The notes under the pieces were generated by a model. That model was given only the letters and a program-made list of their open reading frames with translations. It was not told where the DNA came from and did not search any database. The position numbers and the translations under genes were made by a program. This document shows positions 48,894 to 58,324 of a stretch of 64,000 nucleotides of DNA, one piece after another. Within the stretch, counting starts at the first letter, position 1. Every line of letters begins with the position of its first letter. This DNA is from Planctomonas sp. JC2975 (GTDB lineage: Bacteria; Actinomycetota; Actinomycetes; Actinomycetales; Microbacteriaceae): the NCBI RefSeq assembly GCF_012985205.1, contig NZ_JABEKS010000001.1:434001-498000 (forward strand), given 5' to 3'.

Positions 48894-51866
48894 TCAGGAA
48901 TCGTAGAAGTTGCGCTCGAACACCGCGCGTGACCGCCGTGTCACAGCGAGATACTCCTCCTCGAGCTGTGTCGCCGATCCGCGCGGATAGCCGAGCAGAC
49001 GCGCCACGCCCTCCAGAGCGCGGCGCTCGGTGGGCAGCAGATCCGAGGTCTTGTCCGTCCAGAGCGTGACGGCACTGCGCGCACGGGATGCGAGGATCCA
49101 TGCCTCGCGCAGGCGCGCGGCATCAGTCGCGTCGAGCAGCTCGAGCTCCACGCAGGCCGTGAGCGCGTCGAGTGTGGAGGTCGTGCGGAGCGACGGCGAG
49201 GAGGCCGCATGGCGCAACTGCTGCAGCTGGACGAGCCATTCGACATCGCTGAGCGATCCGCGGCCGAGCTTGAGGTGCCGGGCCGGATCCGCGCCCTGCG
49301 GCAGCCGCTCGTTCTCCACCCTGGCCTTGATGCGCTTGACCTCGCGCACGTCGCGATCCGAGATCGAAGTCGGATATCGCACGGAATCGGCGAGCTTGGT
49401 GAAATCGGCCAGCAGCCCTTCGTCCCCCGCGAAGCCACGCGCTCGCAACAGTGCCTGGGCTTCCCAGGTGAGCGACCAGCGCTCGTAGTACGCGCGGTAG
49501 GAGTCCAACGACCGGGCCGGTGTGCCGTTCTTGCCCTCTGGGCGCAGGTCCATGTCGAGCTCCAAGGGCAACCGTGCGTCTTCGGTCAGCCGCTTCAGCT
49601 CGGAGACGATGCTCAACGCAGCGCTGTGTGCGACGCCGTTGTCGACGCCCTCGCCGGGACGGAACACGTAGATCACGTCGGCGTCGGATCCGAAGCCGAG
49701 CTCCCGTCCGCCGAATCGACCCATCGCGATGACCGCGAACTCGAAGTCGGTGGTCTGGCGCTGCCTGACGGCCGCCAGGATACCCGTGATCGTCAGTTCC
49801 GTGACATCCGTGAGACCGCGGGCGAGGTCTTCGACGCTTCCGATGCCCAGGATGCCCGCGAACGCCAGCCGCAGCACCTCGCGACGTCGCACGGCGCGGA
49901 TGGCGCGCGCCGCGGCGTCCGGCTTCTCGTGGCGTTCGAGGATGGCAGCCACCTCATCGTCGAGGGACGCGCGCGTGCGCGCATGCAGGTCGGCGTCGTC
50001 GTCCAGCCAGGCAACGCTCTCCGGGATCAGGCCGAGCAACTCGCCGGCGAATCGGGATCCGGAGAGCACCCTGGTGAGACGCTCGGCGGCGCCCGACGAG
50101 TCGCGCAGCATCCGCAGGAACCAGTGCGTGCTCCCCAGGTCCTCGCTCAACCGCCGGAACGTGAGCAGGCCGTAGTCGGGATCCACGCCATCCGCGAACC
50201 ACTGCAGCATGACCGGCAGAAGGGTTCGCTGGATGGCGGCTCGCCGTGAGACGCCCGCGGTCAACGCCGCGATGTGCACCAGCGCACCGTGCGGGTCGAC
50301 GAATCCGATCGCTGCGAGGCGCGCCTCCGCCTGCTCCCCCGTCAGAGCACTCTCGTCGCCGGGGAGTGCCGCGACCGCGGCCAGCAGCGGACGATAGAAG
50401 AGGCGTTCGTGGAGTCCGCGGACACGACGCTTGACGCCGTTCCACAGCTCCGTCAGCTCGGCAGCGTTCGATGCGATGCCCGTCGCGCGTGCCAGCGTGC
50501 GAAGACGGTGCTCGTCGCGGGGCATGAGGTGCGTGCGACGCAATTCCGACAGCTGGATGCGGTGCTCGATGAGCCGCAGCACACGGTAATCGCGGGCGAA
50601 CTCGGCGGACTCGGACCGTCCGATGTACCCGCCGGCCGCCAATGCCTCGAGGGCGGGCAGCGTTCCTGCAACACGCACCGCGTCATCCGTGTGACCGTGC
50701 ACGAGCTGCAGCAGCTGAACGGTGAATTCGATGTCGCGCAGCCCGCCCGGACCCAGCTTCACCTGGCGGTCGACCTCGTCGGCCGGGATGTTGTCGGTCA
50801 CGCGCTTGCGCATGCGCTGGACCGACTCCACGAAGTTCTCACGTGCGGCGCTCGCCCACACGAGCGGACCGATCGCCTCCGCATACCGCGCACCGAGGCC
50901 CGGATCCCCGGCGATCGGGCGCGCCTTGAGGAGGGCCTGGAACTCCCAGCCCTGCGCCCAGCGGTCGTAGTAGGCCATGTGGGACTCGAGAGTGCGCACG
51001 AGTGCGCCGTCCTTGCCCTCGGGCCGCAGGTTCGCGTCGACTTCCCAGAGCGGCGGTTCCACGGCGAAGGAATCGATCCCGCGCATCGTCAACGACGCCA
51101 GTCGCGTGCCGATGTCGACGGCTCTGGCCGAGGAGACTGCCGCCGACTCGTCGCCTTCGACCACGTAGATGACGTCGACGTCGCTGAGGTAGTTGAGCTC
51201 CTCTGCGCCGGTCTTGCCCATGCCGATGATCGAGAGCCGGGTCGCCGCGACTTGCCCAGCGGGGAATCGACCAGGTCCGGATCCGGACGCCATGGCGCGC
51301 GCAACTGCGAGTGACGCGTCCAGCGCGGCTCCCGCAAGGGCGGCGAGGGTACGTGCCACGGCATCGAGGCCGCCGACAGGATCCCGCTGCTGCAGGTCGA
51401 AGGCGGCGATTTCCGTCAGCCGCGTGCGGTATCGGGCCCTCAGTGCCGTCCACGCCGTCTCATCCTCAGCGGATGCCACGCCGTCGGCAGCTCCGACCGC
51501 ATCCAGCAGGTCGGCGCGCAGCTCGGCCTCGGACGGCAGGGCGTGCACTGGGTCGTCGAACACGCGCAGCGCGGCTGGAACGCGAACAACGAACTCCGCC
51601 AGGCCGCTGGATGCTCCCAGCACGAGGAGGAGGCGCTGCAGCGCATCGGAATCGGCCAGCGTCGCTGCGGATGCGGCAGGATGTCGCTGCAGAAGGGTCA
51701 GCAGCCGTGCGAGAGCGGCGTCCGGATCCGCGACACGCGCCACCAGGGCTATGAACTCCTCGGGCGCCGGTCCGCCGAGTCCGGCGAGCTCATCGAGCTG
51801 CGTGCGGGCATTCGACAATCCGACGAAGCCCGCTCGCGCCAGCGCGGTCAGCGTGATCGGCGTCAC
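48894..51866 (-). CDS. glnE: Glutamine synthetase adenylyltransferase/deadenylylase
   Basis: A 990-residue bifunctional enzyme. Two nucleotidyltransferase halves are visible: GMGKTGAEELNYLSDVDVIYV (about 230) and AMGRFGGRELGFGSDADVIYVF (about 730), each with the G-x11-D-x-D pattern and followed by LRPEGKDG or LRPEGKNG. The first removes and the second adds AMP at the GS tyrosine (Tyr402 of GlnA). GTG 51866 is chosen because GGAGGGG lies about seven bases upstream; the open frame beyond is antisense of glnA2 context. It is 29 bases after glnA2. Confidence 0.96.
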   Translation of the reverse strand: MTPITLTALARAGFVGLSNARTQLDELAGLGGPAPEEFIALVARVADPDAALARLLTLLQRHPAASAATLADSDALQRLLLVLGASSGLAEFVVRVPAALRVFDDPVHALPSEAELRADLLDAVGAADGVASAEDETAWTALRARYRTRLTEIAAFDLQQRDPVGGLDAVARTLAALAGAALDASLAVARAMASGSGPGRFPAGQVAATRLSIIGMGKTGAEELNYLSDVDVIYVVEGDESAAVSSARAVDIGTRLASLTMRGIDSFAVEPPLWEVDANLRPEGKDGALVRTLESHMAYYDRWAQGWEFQALLKARPIAGDPGLGARYAEAIGPLVWASAARENFVESVQRMRKRVTDNIPADEVDRQVKLGPGGLRDIEFTVQLLQLVHGHTDDAVRVAGTLPALEALAAGGYIGRSESAEFARDYRVLRLIEHRIQLSELRRTHLMPRDEHRLRTLARATGIASNAAELTELWNGVKRRVRGLHERLFYRPLLAAVAALPGDESALTGEQAEARLAAIGFVDPHGALVHIAALTAGVSRRAAIQRTLLPVMLQWFADGVDPDYGLLTFRRLSEDLGSTHWFLRMLRDSSGAAERLTRVLSGSRFAGELLGLIPESVAWLDDDADLHARTRASLDDEVAAILERHEKPDAAARAIRAVRRREVLRLAFAGILGIGSVEDLARGLTDVTELTITGILAAVRQRQTTDFEFAVIAMGRFGGRELGFGSDADVIYVFRPGEGVDNGVAHSAALSIVSELKRLTEDARLPLELDMDLRPEGKNGTPARSLDSYRAYYERWSLTWEAQALLRARGFAGDEGLLADFTKLADSVRYPTSISDRDVREVKRIKARVENERLPQGADPARHLKLGRGSLSDVEWLVQLQQLRHAASSPSLRTTSTLDALTACVELELLDATDAARLREAWILASRARSAVTLWTDKTSDLLPTERRALEGVARLLGYPRGSATQLEEEYLAVTRRSRAVFERNFYDS

Positions 51867-51895
51867 GCGCGAGACCCCTCCCGCCGACGCACCGC

Positions 51896-53233
51896 TCAGA
51901 GGATCTCGAGGTTCGTGCGCAGCTCGTACGGCGTCACCTGGGCGCGGTACTCGCGGAACTCGCGCTGCTTGTTGGCGAGCACGTAGTTGAAGACCTGCTC
52001 CCCCAGCGTCTCGGCGACGAGCTCGGACTCCTCCATGCGCTGCACGGCCTGCTCGAGACTGGCGGGCAGCGGGTTGAATCCGAGCGCACGACGCTCTGCG
52101 TCGCTCAGAGCCCAGACATCGTCTTCCGCCTCGGCCGGAAGTTCGTACTCCTCCTCGACGCCCTTGAGACCGGCGGCCAGCAAGAGCGAATAGGCGAGGT
52201 AGGGGTTCGCAGCCGAATCGATCCCGCGGTACTCGATGCGCGCGCTCTGGCCCTTGCTGGGCTTGTAGAGCGGCACTCTGACAAGCGCGGACCGGTTGTT
52301 GTGGCCCCAGCACACGTAGCTCGGCGCCTCGTCACCGCCCCAGAGTCGCTTGTAGGAGTTGACGAACTGGTTCGTCACGGCGGTGATCTCCGGCGCGTGG
52401 TGCAGCAGCCCGGCGATGAACTGGCGAGCTACCTTCGACAGCTGGTACTGCGCACCCGCCTCGAAGAACGCGTTCGTGTCGCCCTCGAAGAGCGAAAGAT
52501 GCGTGTGCATTCCGCTTCCCGGGTGTCCCGTGAGCGGCTTGGGCATGAACGTCGCGTAGACGCCCTGCTCGATCGCCACCTCCTTGATCACCGTGCGGAA
52601 GGTCATGATGTTGTCCGCCGTGGTCAAGGCATCCGCGTAACGCAGGTCGATCTCGTTCTGGCCCGGCCCCGCCTCGTGGTGGCTGAACTCCACCGAGATG
52701 CCGAGGTCCTCGAGCATCCGCACCGACCGGCGACGGAAGTCATGCGCCGTGCCGCCCGGCACGTTGTCGAAGTATCCGGCTGAGTCGACCGGCGTCGGGC
52801 CGTTCTCGCCGAACTGCGACGACTTGAGCAGATAGAACTCGATCTCCGGATGCGTGTAGAACGTGAATCCGCGATCCGCCGCCTTTTCGAGGGTGCGCTT
52901 GAGCACGTTGCGAGGATCCGCGACGGCAGGTTCGCCGTCCGGTGTCGTGATGTCGCAGAACATGCGGGCGGTCGGGTCGATCTCGCCGCGCCACGGCAGG
53001 ATCTGGAACGTCGTGGGATCCGGGTGCGCAAGCAGATCGGACTCGAACGTGCGCGTGAGGCCTTCGATCGCTGACCCGTCAAAGCCGAGGCCCTCGGCGA
53101 AGGCGCCCTCGACCTCGGCAGGGGCGAGCGCCACCGACTTGAGGGTGCCGACGACGTCCGTGAACCACAGGCGCACGAACTTGACGCCGCGTTCCTCGAT
53201 GGTGCGGAGCACGAAGTCACGCTGCTTGTCCAT
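51896..53233 (-). CDS. glnA2: Glutamine synthetase-like protein GlnA2 (type I-alpha)
   Basis: A 445-residue GS homologue: FTDVVGTLKSVALAPAEVE, GFDGSAIEGLTR, PEIEFYLLKS, EAGPGQNEIDLRY, GSGMHTHLSLF, NSYKRLWGGDEAP, RIEYRGIDSAANPYLA. It is shorter than GlnA (474) and lacks the LYxLPPEE adenylylation segment; the region reads EEYELPAEAEDDVWALSD. It is unlikely to be a GlnE target. ATG 53233 has GAGGAAAGGG upstream. Operonic with glnE, as in mycobacteria and corynebacteria. It may act as a second GS or a gamma-glutamyl-amine ligase. Confidence 0.93.
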   Translation of the reverse strand: MDKQRDFVLRTIEERGVKFVRLWFTDVVGTLKSVALAPAEVEGAFAEGLGFDGSAIEGLTRTFESDLLAHPDPTTFQILPWRGEIDPTARMFCDITTPDGEPAVADPRNVLKRTLEKAADRGFTFYTHPEIEFYLLKSSQFGENGPTPVDSAGYFDNVPGGTAHDFRRRSVRMLEDLGISVEFSHHEAGPGQNEIDLRYADALTTADNIMTFRTVIKEVAIEQGVYATFMPKPLTGHPGSGMHTHLSLFEGDTNAFFEAGAQYQLSKVARQFIAGLLHHAPEITAVTNQFVNSYKRLWGGDEAPSYVCWGHNNRSALVRVPLYKPSKGQSARIEYRGIDSAANPYLAYSLLLAAGLKGVEEEYELPAEAEDDVWALSDAERRALGFNPLPASLEQAVQRMEESELVAETLGEQVFNYVLANKQREFREYRAQVTPYELRTNLEIL

Positions 53234-53329
53234 CTGATCCCTTTCCTCGTTGTCTAAGGCTAGTGGGTAGGGTGCCGGCGCCGGCGCGTGATCGGGGCCC
53301 GCGAGATCCGTTGCCTGCCGCGCCGTCGA

Positions 53330-53342
53330 TAGACTGACCGGC
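53330..53342 (+). promoter_or_regulatory. panB promoter -10, leaderless
   Basis: TAGACT (53330-53335) is followed by seven bases and the panB ATG at 53343. Sequence and spacing are identical to those before lipB. No ribosome binding site is present. Confidence 0.6.
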
Positions 53343-54212
53343 ATGGCTGATGAGGCGAGCACATCGACGTCCGCGACGGCCGAGGAACGGCCCTATGGAG
53401 GCACCTCGGAAGGCCCCAAGCGCGTGAGGACGAGGCACTTCCAGAACGCGAAGGCCAGCGGCATCAAGATCACCGGGTTGACCAGCTACGACATGTTGAG
53501 CGCCCGCATCTTCGATGAGGCCGGTATCGACTTCCTGCTCGTGGGCGATTCGGCCGGGAACAACGTTTTCGGATACGACACCACTCTTCCGGTGCGCGTC
53601 GACGACCTGATTCCACTGACCAGGGCCGTCGCCAACGCCGTGTCGCGTGCCTTCGTCGTTGCTGACATGCCGTTCGGCTCCTATGAGACCGACGTGCAGG
53701 ACGCGCTGCACACCGCGGTGCGCTTCATGAAGGAGACGGGCGCCCACGCCGTGAAGCTCGAGGGCGGCAAGCGGAGCGCCAAGCAGATCCGGCGCATCGT
53801 CGATGCCGGCATCCCTGTCATGGCGCACATCGGCTACACGCCTCAGAGCGAGCATCAGCTCGGCGGTCACATCATCCAGGGTCGCGGGGACAGCGGCATC
53901 GAGTCGCTGCTCGCCGACGCTCACGCAGTCGAGGATGCCGGCGCGTTCGCCGTCGTGCTCGAGATGGTCCCAGCGGATGCCGCAGCTCAGGTCACGAAGG
54001 AGCTCACGATCCCCACGATCGGCGTCGGTGCAGGCCCGAACGTCGACGGGCAACTCCTCGTCTGGACGGACTGGGCCGGATTCACCACCGGACGAGTCCC
54101 GCGATTCGTCCGCCAGTACGCCGACCTCCAGGGTGTGCTCGCCGACGCGGCCCGTCGCTACAAGGACGACGTCGAACACGGCGAGTATCCGGGGCCGGAG
54201 CACAGCTACTGA
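53343..54212 (+). CDS. panB: 3-methyl-2-oxobutanoate hydroxymethyltransferase
   Basis: A 289-residue TIM-barrel enzyme: [100 protein letters not shown]. It makes ketopantoate from ketoisovalerate and methylene-tetrahydrofolate in pantothenate synthesis. About 25 extra residues precede the family core ([15 protein letters not shown]). It is divergent from glnA2 across a 109-base region. Probable leaderless transcript. Confidence 0.96.
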   Translation: MADEASTSTSATAEERPYGGTSEGPKRVRTRHFQNAKASGIKITGLTSYDMLSARIFDEAGIDFLLVGDSAGNNVFGYDTTLPVRVDDLIPLTRAVANAVSRAFVVADMPFGSYETDVQDALHTAVRFMKETGAHAVKLEGGKRSAKQIRRIVDAGIPVMAHIGYTPQSEHQLGGHIIQGRGDSGIESLLADAHAVEDAGAFAVVLEMVPADAAAQVTKELTIPTIGVGAGPNVDGQLLVWTDWAGFTTGRVPRFVRQYADLQGVLADAARRYKDDVEHGEYPGPEHSY

Positions 54213-54266
54213 GCTGCAAAGACGGCGCACCCGCTACAGGAACCGGCGTTCCGCGGCCCCTCGGGC

Positions 54267-54455
54267 TCAGCTGTCTTCTTCGGCCCAGCGCGCGCTGTTC
54301 TCGCGCAGCGTCTCGAGCGCGTTCTCGGCCTCGGCATGGGTGTCGAACGGGCCGACCCGATTGGGAGCAGGCGACTTGAAGCCCTGCTCAACGGCACCGG
54401 TCTTGATGTTGTACCAGTACTTCTTCTCGATGTCTTGGTCGAACCCGTCCACCAT
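54267..54455 (-). CDS. Small SPOR-like protein (62 aa)
   Basis: ATG 54455 gives [53 protein letters not shown]. Similar proteins are widespread in actinobacteria and are annotated as SPOR domain-containing; [13 protein letters not shown] and [13 protein letters not shown] fit the small ferredoxin-like fold. Function unknown. On the reverse strand TAGAAT (54468-54463) precedes the ATG by seven bases, so the mRNA is probably leaderless and its -10 lies against the map start codon. Confidence 0.8.
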   Translation of the reverse strand: MVDGFDQDIEKKYWYNIKTGAVEQGFKSPAPNRVGPFDTHAEAENALETLRENSARWAEEDS

Positions 54456-54470
54456 AAGCTTGATTCTATG
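54453..54470. promoter_or_regulatory. Divergent back-to-back leaderless promoter
   Basis: Only 12 bases separate the start codons of the SPOR-like gene (54455, minus) and map (54468, plus). TAAGCT (54455-54460) is seven bases before the map ATG, and the reverse TAGAAT (54468-54463) is seven bases before the other ATG. The two -10 elements occupy each other's initiation regions. Confidence 0.55.
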
Positions 54471-55334
54471 CCCAAGGACTCCGCCGGCCACTTGATCCCC
54501 GGCCGCATCTCGCCTCGTCGCCCCGTACCCGATTCCATTCCCCGACCGGAATACGTCGGCAAGCCGGGTCCGGCTCGCGACGACCGGGGCGATGTCTACA
54601 CGCCGGAGGAGGTCGAGCTCATCCGCGTCTCAGGACGCATCGCGGCACAGGCCATCGCACTCGTCGGCGAGAACGCGGTTCCCGGGGTGACCACGGAGCA
54701 TCTGGATGCCCTCGCCCACCAATTCCTCATCGACAACGGCGCGTATCCGTCGACGCTGGGATATCGCGGCTATCCGAAGTCGATCTGCACGTCCGTCAAC
54801 GAGGTGATCTGCCACGGCATCCCCGATGACACGGTGCTCGAGGACGGCGACATCGTGAACGTGGACATCACGGCGTTCAAGAACGGCGTGCACGGCGACA
54901 GCAACCAGACCTTCATCGTCGGCCAGGCGTCCGAGGACGTCGCCCAGCTCGTCGAGCGGACCCGCGAGGCGCTGAACCGCGGCATCAAGGCCGTCGCGCC
55001 AGGTCGCCAGGTCAATGTCATCGGCCGCGCGATCGAGTCGTACGCCAAGCGGTTCGGCTATGGCGTGGTGCGCGACTTCACGGGGCACGGCGTCGGCCGG
55101 TCCTTCCACTCCGGCCTGATCATCCCGCACTACGACTCCGCGCCGAACTACGACACCGAGATGGTGCCGGGCATGGTCTTCACCATCGAGCCCATGCTCA
55201 CGCTCGGCGGATACGACTGGGACATGTGGTCGGACGACTGGACCGTCACCACGAAGGACAAGTCCATCACCGCGCAGTTCGAGCACACGTTGGTCGTCAC
55301 CGAGCGCGGCGCGGAGATCCTCACCCTCCCCTGA
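54468..55334 (+). CDS. map: Methionine aminopeptidase type I
   Basis: A 288-residue protein with pita-bread fold motifs: [23 protein letters not shown], metal ligands in [44 protein letters not shown] and [11 protein letters not shown]. It has about 45 extra N-terminal residues ([19 protein letters not shown]), typical of the longer actinobacterial MetAP with an SH3-binding-like PxxP extension. It removes the initiator Met. The start follows a -10 by seven bases without a ribosome binding site. Confidence 0.96.
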   Translation: MPKDSAGHLIPGRISPRRPVPDSIPRPEYVGKPGPARDDRGDVYTPEEVELIRVSGRIAAQAIALVGENAVPGVTTEHLDALAHQFLIDNGAYPSTLGYRGYPKSICTSVNEVICHGIPDDTVLEDGDIVNVDITAFKNGVHGDSNQTFIVGQASEDVAQLVERTREALNRGIKAVAPGRQVNVIGRAIESYAKRFGYGVVRDFTGHGVGRSFHSGLIIPHYDSAPNYDTEMVPGMVFTIEPMLTLGGYDWDMWSDDWTVTTKDKSITAQFEHTLVVTERGAEILTLP

Positions 55335-55417
55335 GCACACGCAATCCGCGCCGCCGACACCAGCCGCGGGGCGGGGCGAGCGTCATGCTTGATCCGCGCG
55401 CCGGGTAGATTCTCCTC

Positions 55418-56188
55418 ATGACCTCCACGACGGCAATCGGCATCGACATCGGCGGCACGGGGATCAAGGGTGGTGTCGTCGATCTCGAGACCGGAGAGCT
55501 CGTCAGCGATCGGGTCAAGCTCCCCACTCCGAAGGGCGGTGAGCCCGACGAGGTGGTCGAGGTCACCCGAGAGGTGCTCGATCAGCTCACCGGCGGCAAC
55601 CCCGCCGATCCGGTCGGCGTGTGCTTCCCCGCGATCATCAAGGGCGGCCGCACGATGTCGGCGGCGAACGTCTCGAAGAATTGGATTGGGCTCGAGGCGG
55701 AACAGAAGTTCGAGAAGGCGCTCGGGCGCGACATCCACTTCGTCAACGATGCGGATGCCGCAGGATACGCGGAGACCACCTTCGGCGCAGCGAAGGGCGT
55801 CGGCGGTCTCGTGATCCTCACGACCCTCGGGACGGGGATCGGCAGCGCGCTCATCTACAACGGCGTCCTCGTGCCCAACGCGGAACTCGGACACCTCGAG
55901 ATCGACGGCCACGACGCGGAGTCCAGGGCGGCCTACTCCGCGAAAGAGCGCGAAGACCTCGACTGGAAGCACTGGACCAAGCGGCTCAACAAGTACTACG
56001 GATGGCTCGAGTTCCTGTTCTCGCCCGACCTGTTCGTGATCGGCGGCGGTGTCTCGAAGAACTGGGACGAATTCGCCCCGATGCTGGAGCTGAACACCAA
56101 GGCCGTGCCTGCGACGTACCGAAACAACGCCGGGATCCTGGGCGCTGCGGCGCTGGCTTCGAACGACCCCCGGGCCGACAGGGGCTGA
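55418..56188 (+). CDS. ppgK: Polyphosphate glucokinase
   Basis: A 256-residue ROK-family kinase: phosphate loop GIDIGGTGIKGGVVD (about 8-22), CFPAIIKGG, catalytic Asp in FVNDADAAGYAE, LGTGIGSALIYNG, NAELGHLEIDG and a C-terminal GGGVSKNWDEF. DIGGTGIKGG and PNAELGH are typical of actinobacterial polyphosphate/ATP glucokinases. It phosphorylates glucose. TAGATT (55406-55411) lies six bases before the ATG, a leaderless arrangement. Confidence 0.94.
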   Translation: MTSTTAIGIDIGGTGIKGGVVDLETGELVSDRVKLPTPKGGEPDEVVEVTREVLDQLTGGNPADPVGVCFPAIIKGGRTMSAANVSKNWIGLEAEQKFEKALGRDIHFVNDADAAGYAETTFGAAKGVGGLVILTTLGTGIGSALIYNGVLVPNAELGHLEIDGHDAESRAAYSAKEREDLDWKHWTKRLNKYYGWLEFLFSPDLFVIGGGVSKNWDEFAPMLELNTKAVPATYRNNAGILGAAALASNDPRADRG

Positions 56189-56218
56189 CATCCGCCGCTC
56201 GCACTCCGTGCTGAGGTG

Positions 56219-56610
56219 GGAACGGGCCGGCTGATACGCCGGGTTCTGTTGGAATGTGCTGTGCTTGCGGCACGGCACATCCTGGACGGCCATCTATCTC
56301 GGAGCCGCGTTGCCGCGGCCCTCTAGCGGTCTACCCGGGAACGAGGCGAGCAGCCTCATGGTCCCCTGTCTGACCTTGCTCCGGACGAGGTTTACCGAGC
56401 CGGCCGGGTCGCCCCGGTCGCTGGTGGTCTCTTACACCACCGTTTCACCCTTACTCACGCGAACGCGAGCGGTCTGTTTTCTGTGGCACTGTCTCGCGGG
56501 TTGCCCCGGGTGGGTGTTACCCACCGTCCTGCTCTGTGGAGCCCGGACGTTCCTCGGCGGCCTCCGATACGAGAGCGGATGCCGACGCGACCGTCTTGCC
56601 GGCCCGTTCG
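56219..56610 (-). ncRNA. rnpB: RNase P RNA, bacterial type A
   Basis: On the reverse strand the 5' end (GAACGGGCCGGC, near 56610) pairs with the 3' end (GCCGGCCCGTTC, near 56219), forming P1. The conserved core GAGGAACGTCCGGGCTCC, GTGCCACAGAAA, GTAAGGGTGAAACGGTG, and the 3' AGATAGATGGCCGTC are present in order. It is the catalytic RNA of 5' tRNA maturation. Exact ends are estimated from the P1 pairing. Confidence 0.95.
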
Positions 56611-56651
56611 CCCTCCAGCGTAGCCGAGCCGTGCTGGGCGTCTTGCCCCGG

Positions 56652-57380
56652 TCAGGAGTTCTCGTCGCGGATCAGGATGGCCCCGCTGTCGGGGCAGAGC
56701 ACCACCTCGTCCGGCGCCGCTGCGCGTACGACAGCGAGATCCGACGGAGACAGCTTCATGTTGGAGCCGAGCGAGACGCCGCCGACGAGGCGGGCGGCGC
56801 CGACACCGTAGCGTCCACGCTGCTTCTCGTACAAAGCGACGAGATCGACGGGAAGTGCCGAGGCGATCGTGGTGCGGTCGGTCGTGGCATCCGCTCGCTT
56901 GCGCTCCCAGTCGGTGACCTCGACCGCGCGCTCGGCCTCGAGCCGCGCCACCTCGCCCTCGGTCTCGGCGCCCTCGGCGTCGATCGTGGCCAGGCCGGCC
57001 TCGAGGGTCTCGATGCGCTCCATGATGTTCAGCTCGATGTCCTCGAGGTCGCCGCGTCGCTTGCGCAGCGCTTGCAGCTCTGCTTCGAGGGCCGCGACGT
57101 CTTTCACGGATGCGGTGTGCTGCATCCGGTCGGAATCCCGCTCCATGCGCGCCTCGACGACCGCGACATCCGATTCCATGCGGGTGAGCTCGGCTTTGGC
57201 GTCGTCGAGCTCACCGGAGACCGCCAGACGTCTGCTGCGGATATCGGCCGCCGTCGGCTCCAGTGTCGCCAGTGCCTTCGCCTGCGACGGATTCGCGATC
57301 GCCCTCGTCGCCTGGACGATGGCGTTGTCCAATTCCTGTACTCGCAGGAGCTCTGACTGGTCGCGCGGGTCGGCTTTCAC
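56652..57380 (-). CDS. COG1579-type coiled-coil protein with degenerate zinc ribbon
   Basis: A 242-residue protein. Residues 1-170 are a long coiled coil (LLRVQELDNAIVQATRAIAN, VKDVAALEAELQALRKRRGDLED). The C-terminal region keeps the family pattern (RLVGGVSLGSNMKLSPSDLAVVRAAAPDEVVLCPDSGAILIR) but three of the four zinc Cys are replaced (CxxC positions read GGVSLG and CPDS); only Cys229 remains. Related proteins lie next to NIF3 genes in actinobacteria. It probably works with the neighbouring NIF3 protein; function unknown. Confidence 0.85.
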   Translation of the reverse strand: MKADPRDQSELLRVQELDNAIVQATRAIANPSQAKALATLEPTAADIRSRRLAVSGELDDAKAELTRMESDVAVVEARMERDSDRMQHTASVKDVAALEAELQALRKRRGDLEDIELNIMERIETLEAGLATIDAEGAETEGEVARLEAERAVEVTDWERKRADATTDRTTIASALPVDLVALYEKQRGRYGVGAARLVGGVSLGSNMKLSPSDLAVVRAAAPDEVVLCPDSGAILIRDENS

Positions 57381-57456
57381 GGCACTCTTCTCCGACCGGG
57401 TCAGCCCTCGGTCTCTTCGATCTGAACTACGTTATTGCACCGACCCGCTGCCCGGA

Positions 57457-58272
57457 TCACTGCACGACGGCGAAGTCCCACGGATCGGTGCGCAGCTCGC
57501 TCACCTCGACCGCCACGCCCGGCAGCGCGTCGCGCAGTTGCCGTGCCGCGGTCTCGAGCCACAACCATTCCGCGGCCCAGTGCGAGACGTCGATCAGCGC
57601 CGGTCCGCCGGTCAGTCTGCTCTGCTCGACGAACTCCGACGCCGGATGATGGCGGAGGTCGGATGTGATGTAGACGTCTGCTGAGCGCACGCCCGGCTCC
57701 GCGAGGAACGCGTCACCCGCGCCGCCGCACAGAGCCACGGTCGAGATCGGGCGTGCATAGTCACCTGCGACCCGGATGCCGGTGGCGGTCGGCGGCAGGA
57801 GGTCGGCGAGGGCTCGCGCGAGGTGCCCGAGCGTGGCGGGCTCCGGCATCCGTCCGACTCGGCCGAGGCCGGAGTCCTCCGTCGTTCCCGGCACCAGCGG
57901 TCGCACGTCCACGAGGCCGAGTCGGTGCGCGAAGACATCCGAGACGCCGTCGGGCACGACGTCGGCGTTCGTGTGGGCGGCGACCAACGAGCATCCTCCG
58001 CGGATGAGCTTGGCGATGAGCGCGCCCTTGTAGCGGTCCTCCGCCACGCTCGTCACGCCCCGCAGGAGAAGCGGATGGTGCACGGCGAGCACGTCGAATC
58101 CACCGTCGACCGCTTCGTCGACCGTTTCCGACACCGCGTCGACAGCGAGCAGAACACGGGTGACGGAGCCTTGCGGATCGCCGGTGACGGGCCCAGGCGC
58201 ATCCCATGCCTCGGCTCCCGCAACGGGCCAGAGCCGTTCGACCACGGAGAGGAATTCGGCGAGAGTCGGCAT
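57457..58272 (-). CDS. NIF3/YbgI (DUF34) family metal-binding protein
   Basis: A 271-residue protein with family metal ligands: AVHHPLLLRGV, AAHTNADVVPDGVSD and, near the C-terminus, LIDVSHWAAEW with His and Glu. Middle motifs TGIRVAGDYARPISTVALCGGAG and ADVYITSDLRHHPA also fit. Automated annotation often calls it GTP cyclohydrolase 1 type 2 homologue, but no such activity can be assumed. It is followed by the COG1579-type gene with 76 bases between. Confidence 0.92.
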   Translation of the reverse strand: MPTLAEFLSVVERLWPVAGAEAWDAPGPVTGDPQGSVTRVLLAVDAVSETVDEAVDGGFDVLAVHHPLLLRGVTSVAEDRYKGALIAKLIRGGCSLVAAHTNADVVPDGVSDVFAHRLGLVDVRPLVPGTTEDSGLGRVGRMPEPATLGHLARALADLLPPTATGIRVAGDYARPISTVALCGGAGDAFLAEPGVRSADVYITSDLRHHPASEFVEQSRLTGGPALIDVSHWAAEWLWLETAARQLRDALPGVAVEVSELRTDPWDFAVVQ

Positions 58273-58324
58273 TCTTCGAGCCTACCGGCGCCCGCGGCGC
58301 GCGCACCGTGACGACTGTCGCGGC

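Noticed and set aside
51867-52313. Longer start of glnE
   Set aside because: The extra part lies inside glnA2 and has no GlnE similarity; GTG 51866 has a strong ribosome binding site.
56256-57356. 366-codon forward frame
   Set aside because: Covers rnpB and the antisense of the COG1579 gene; not a real gene.
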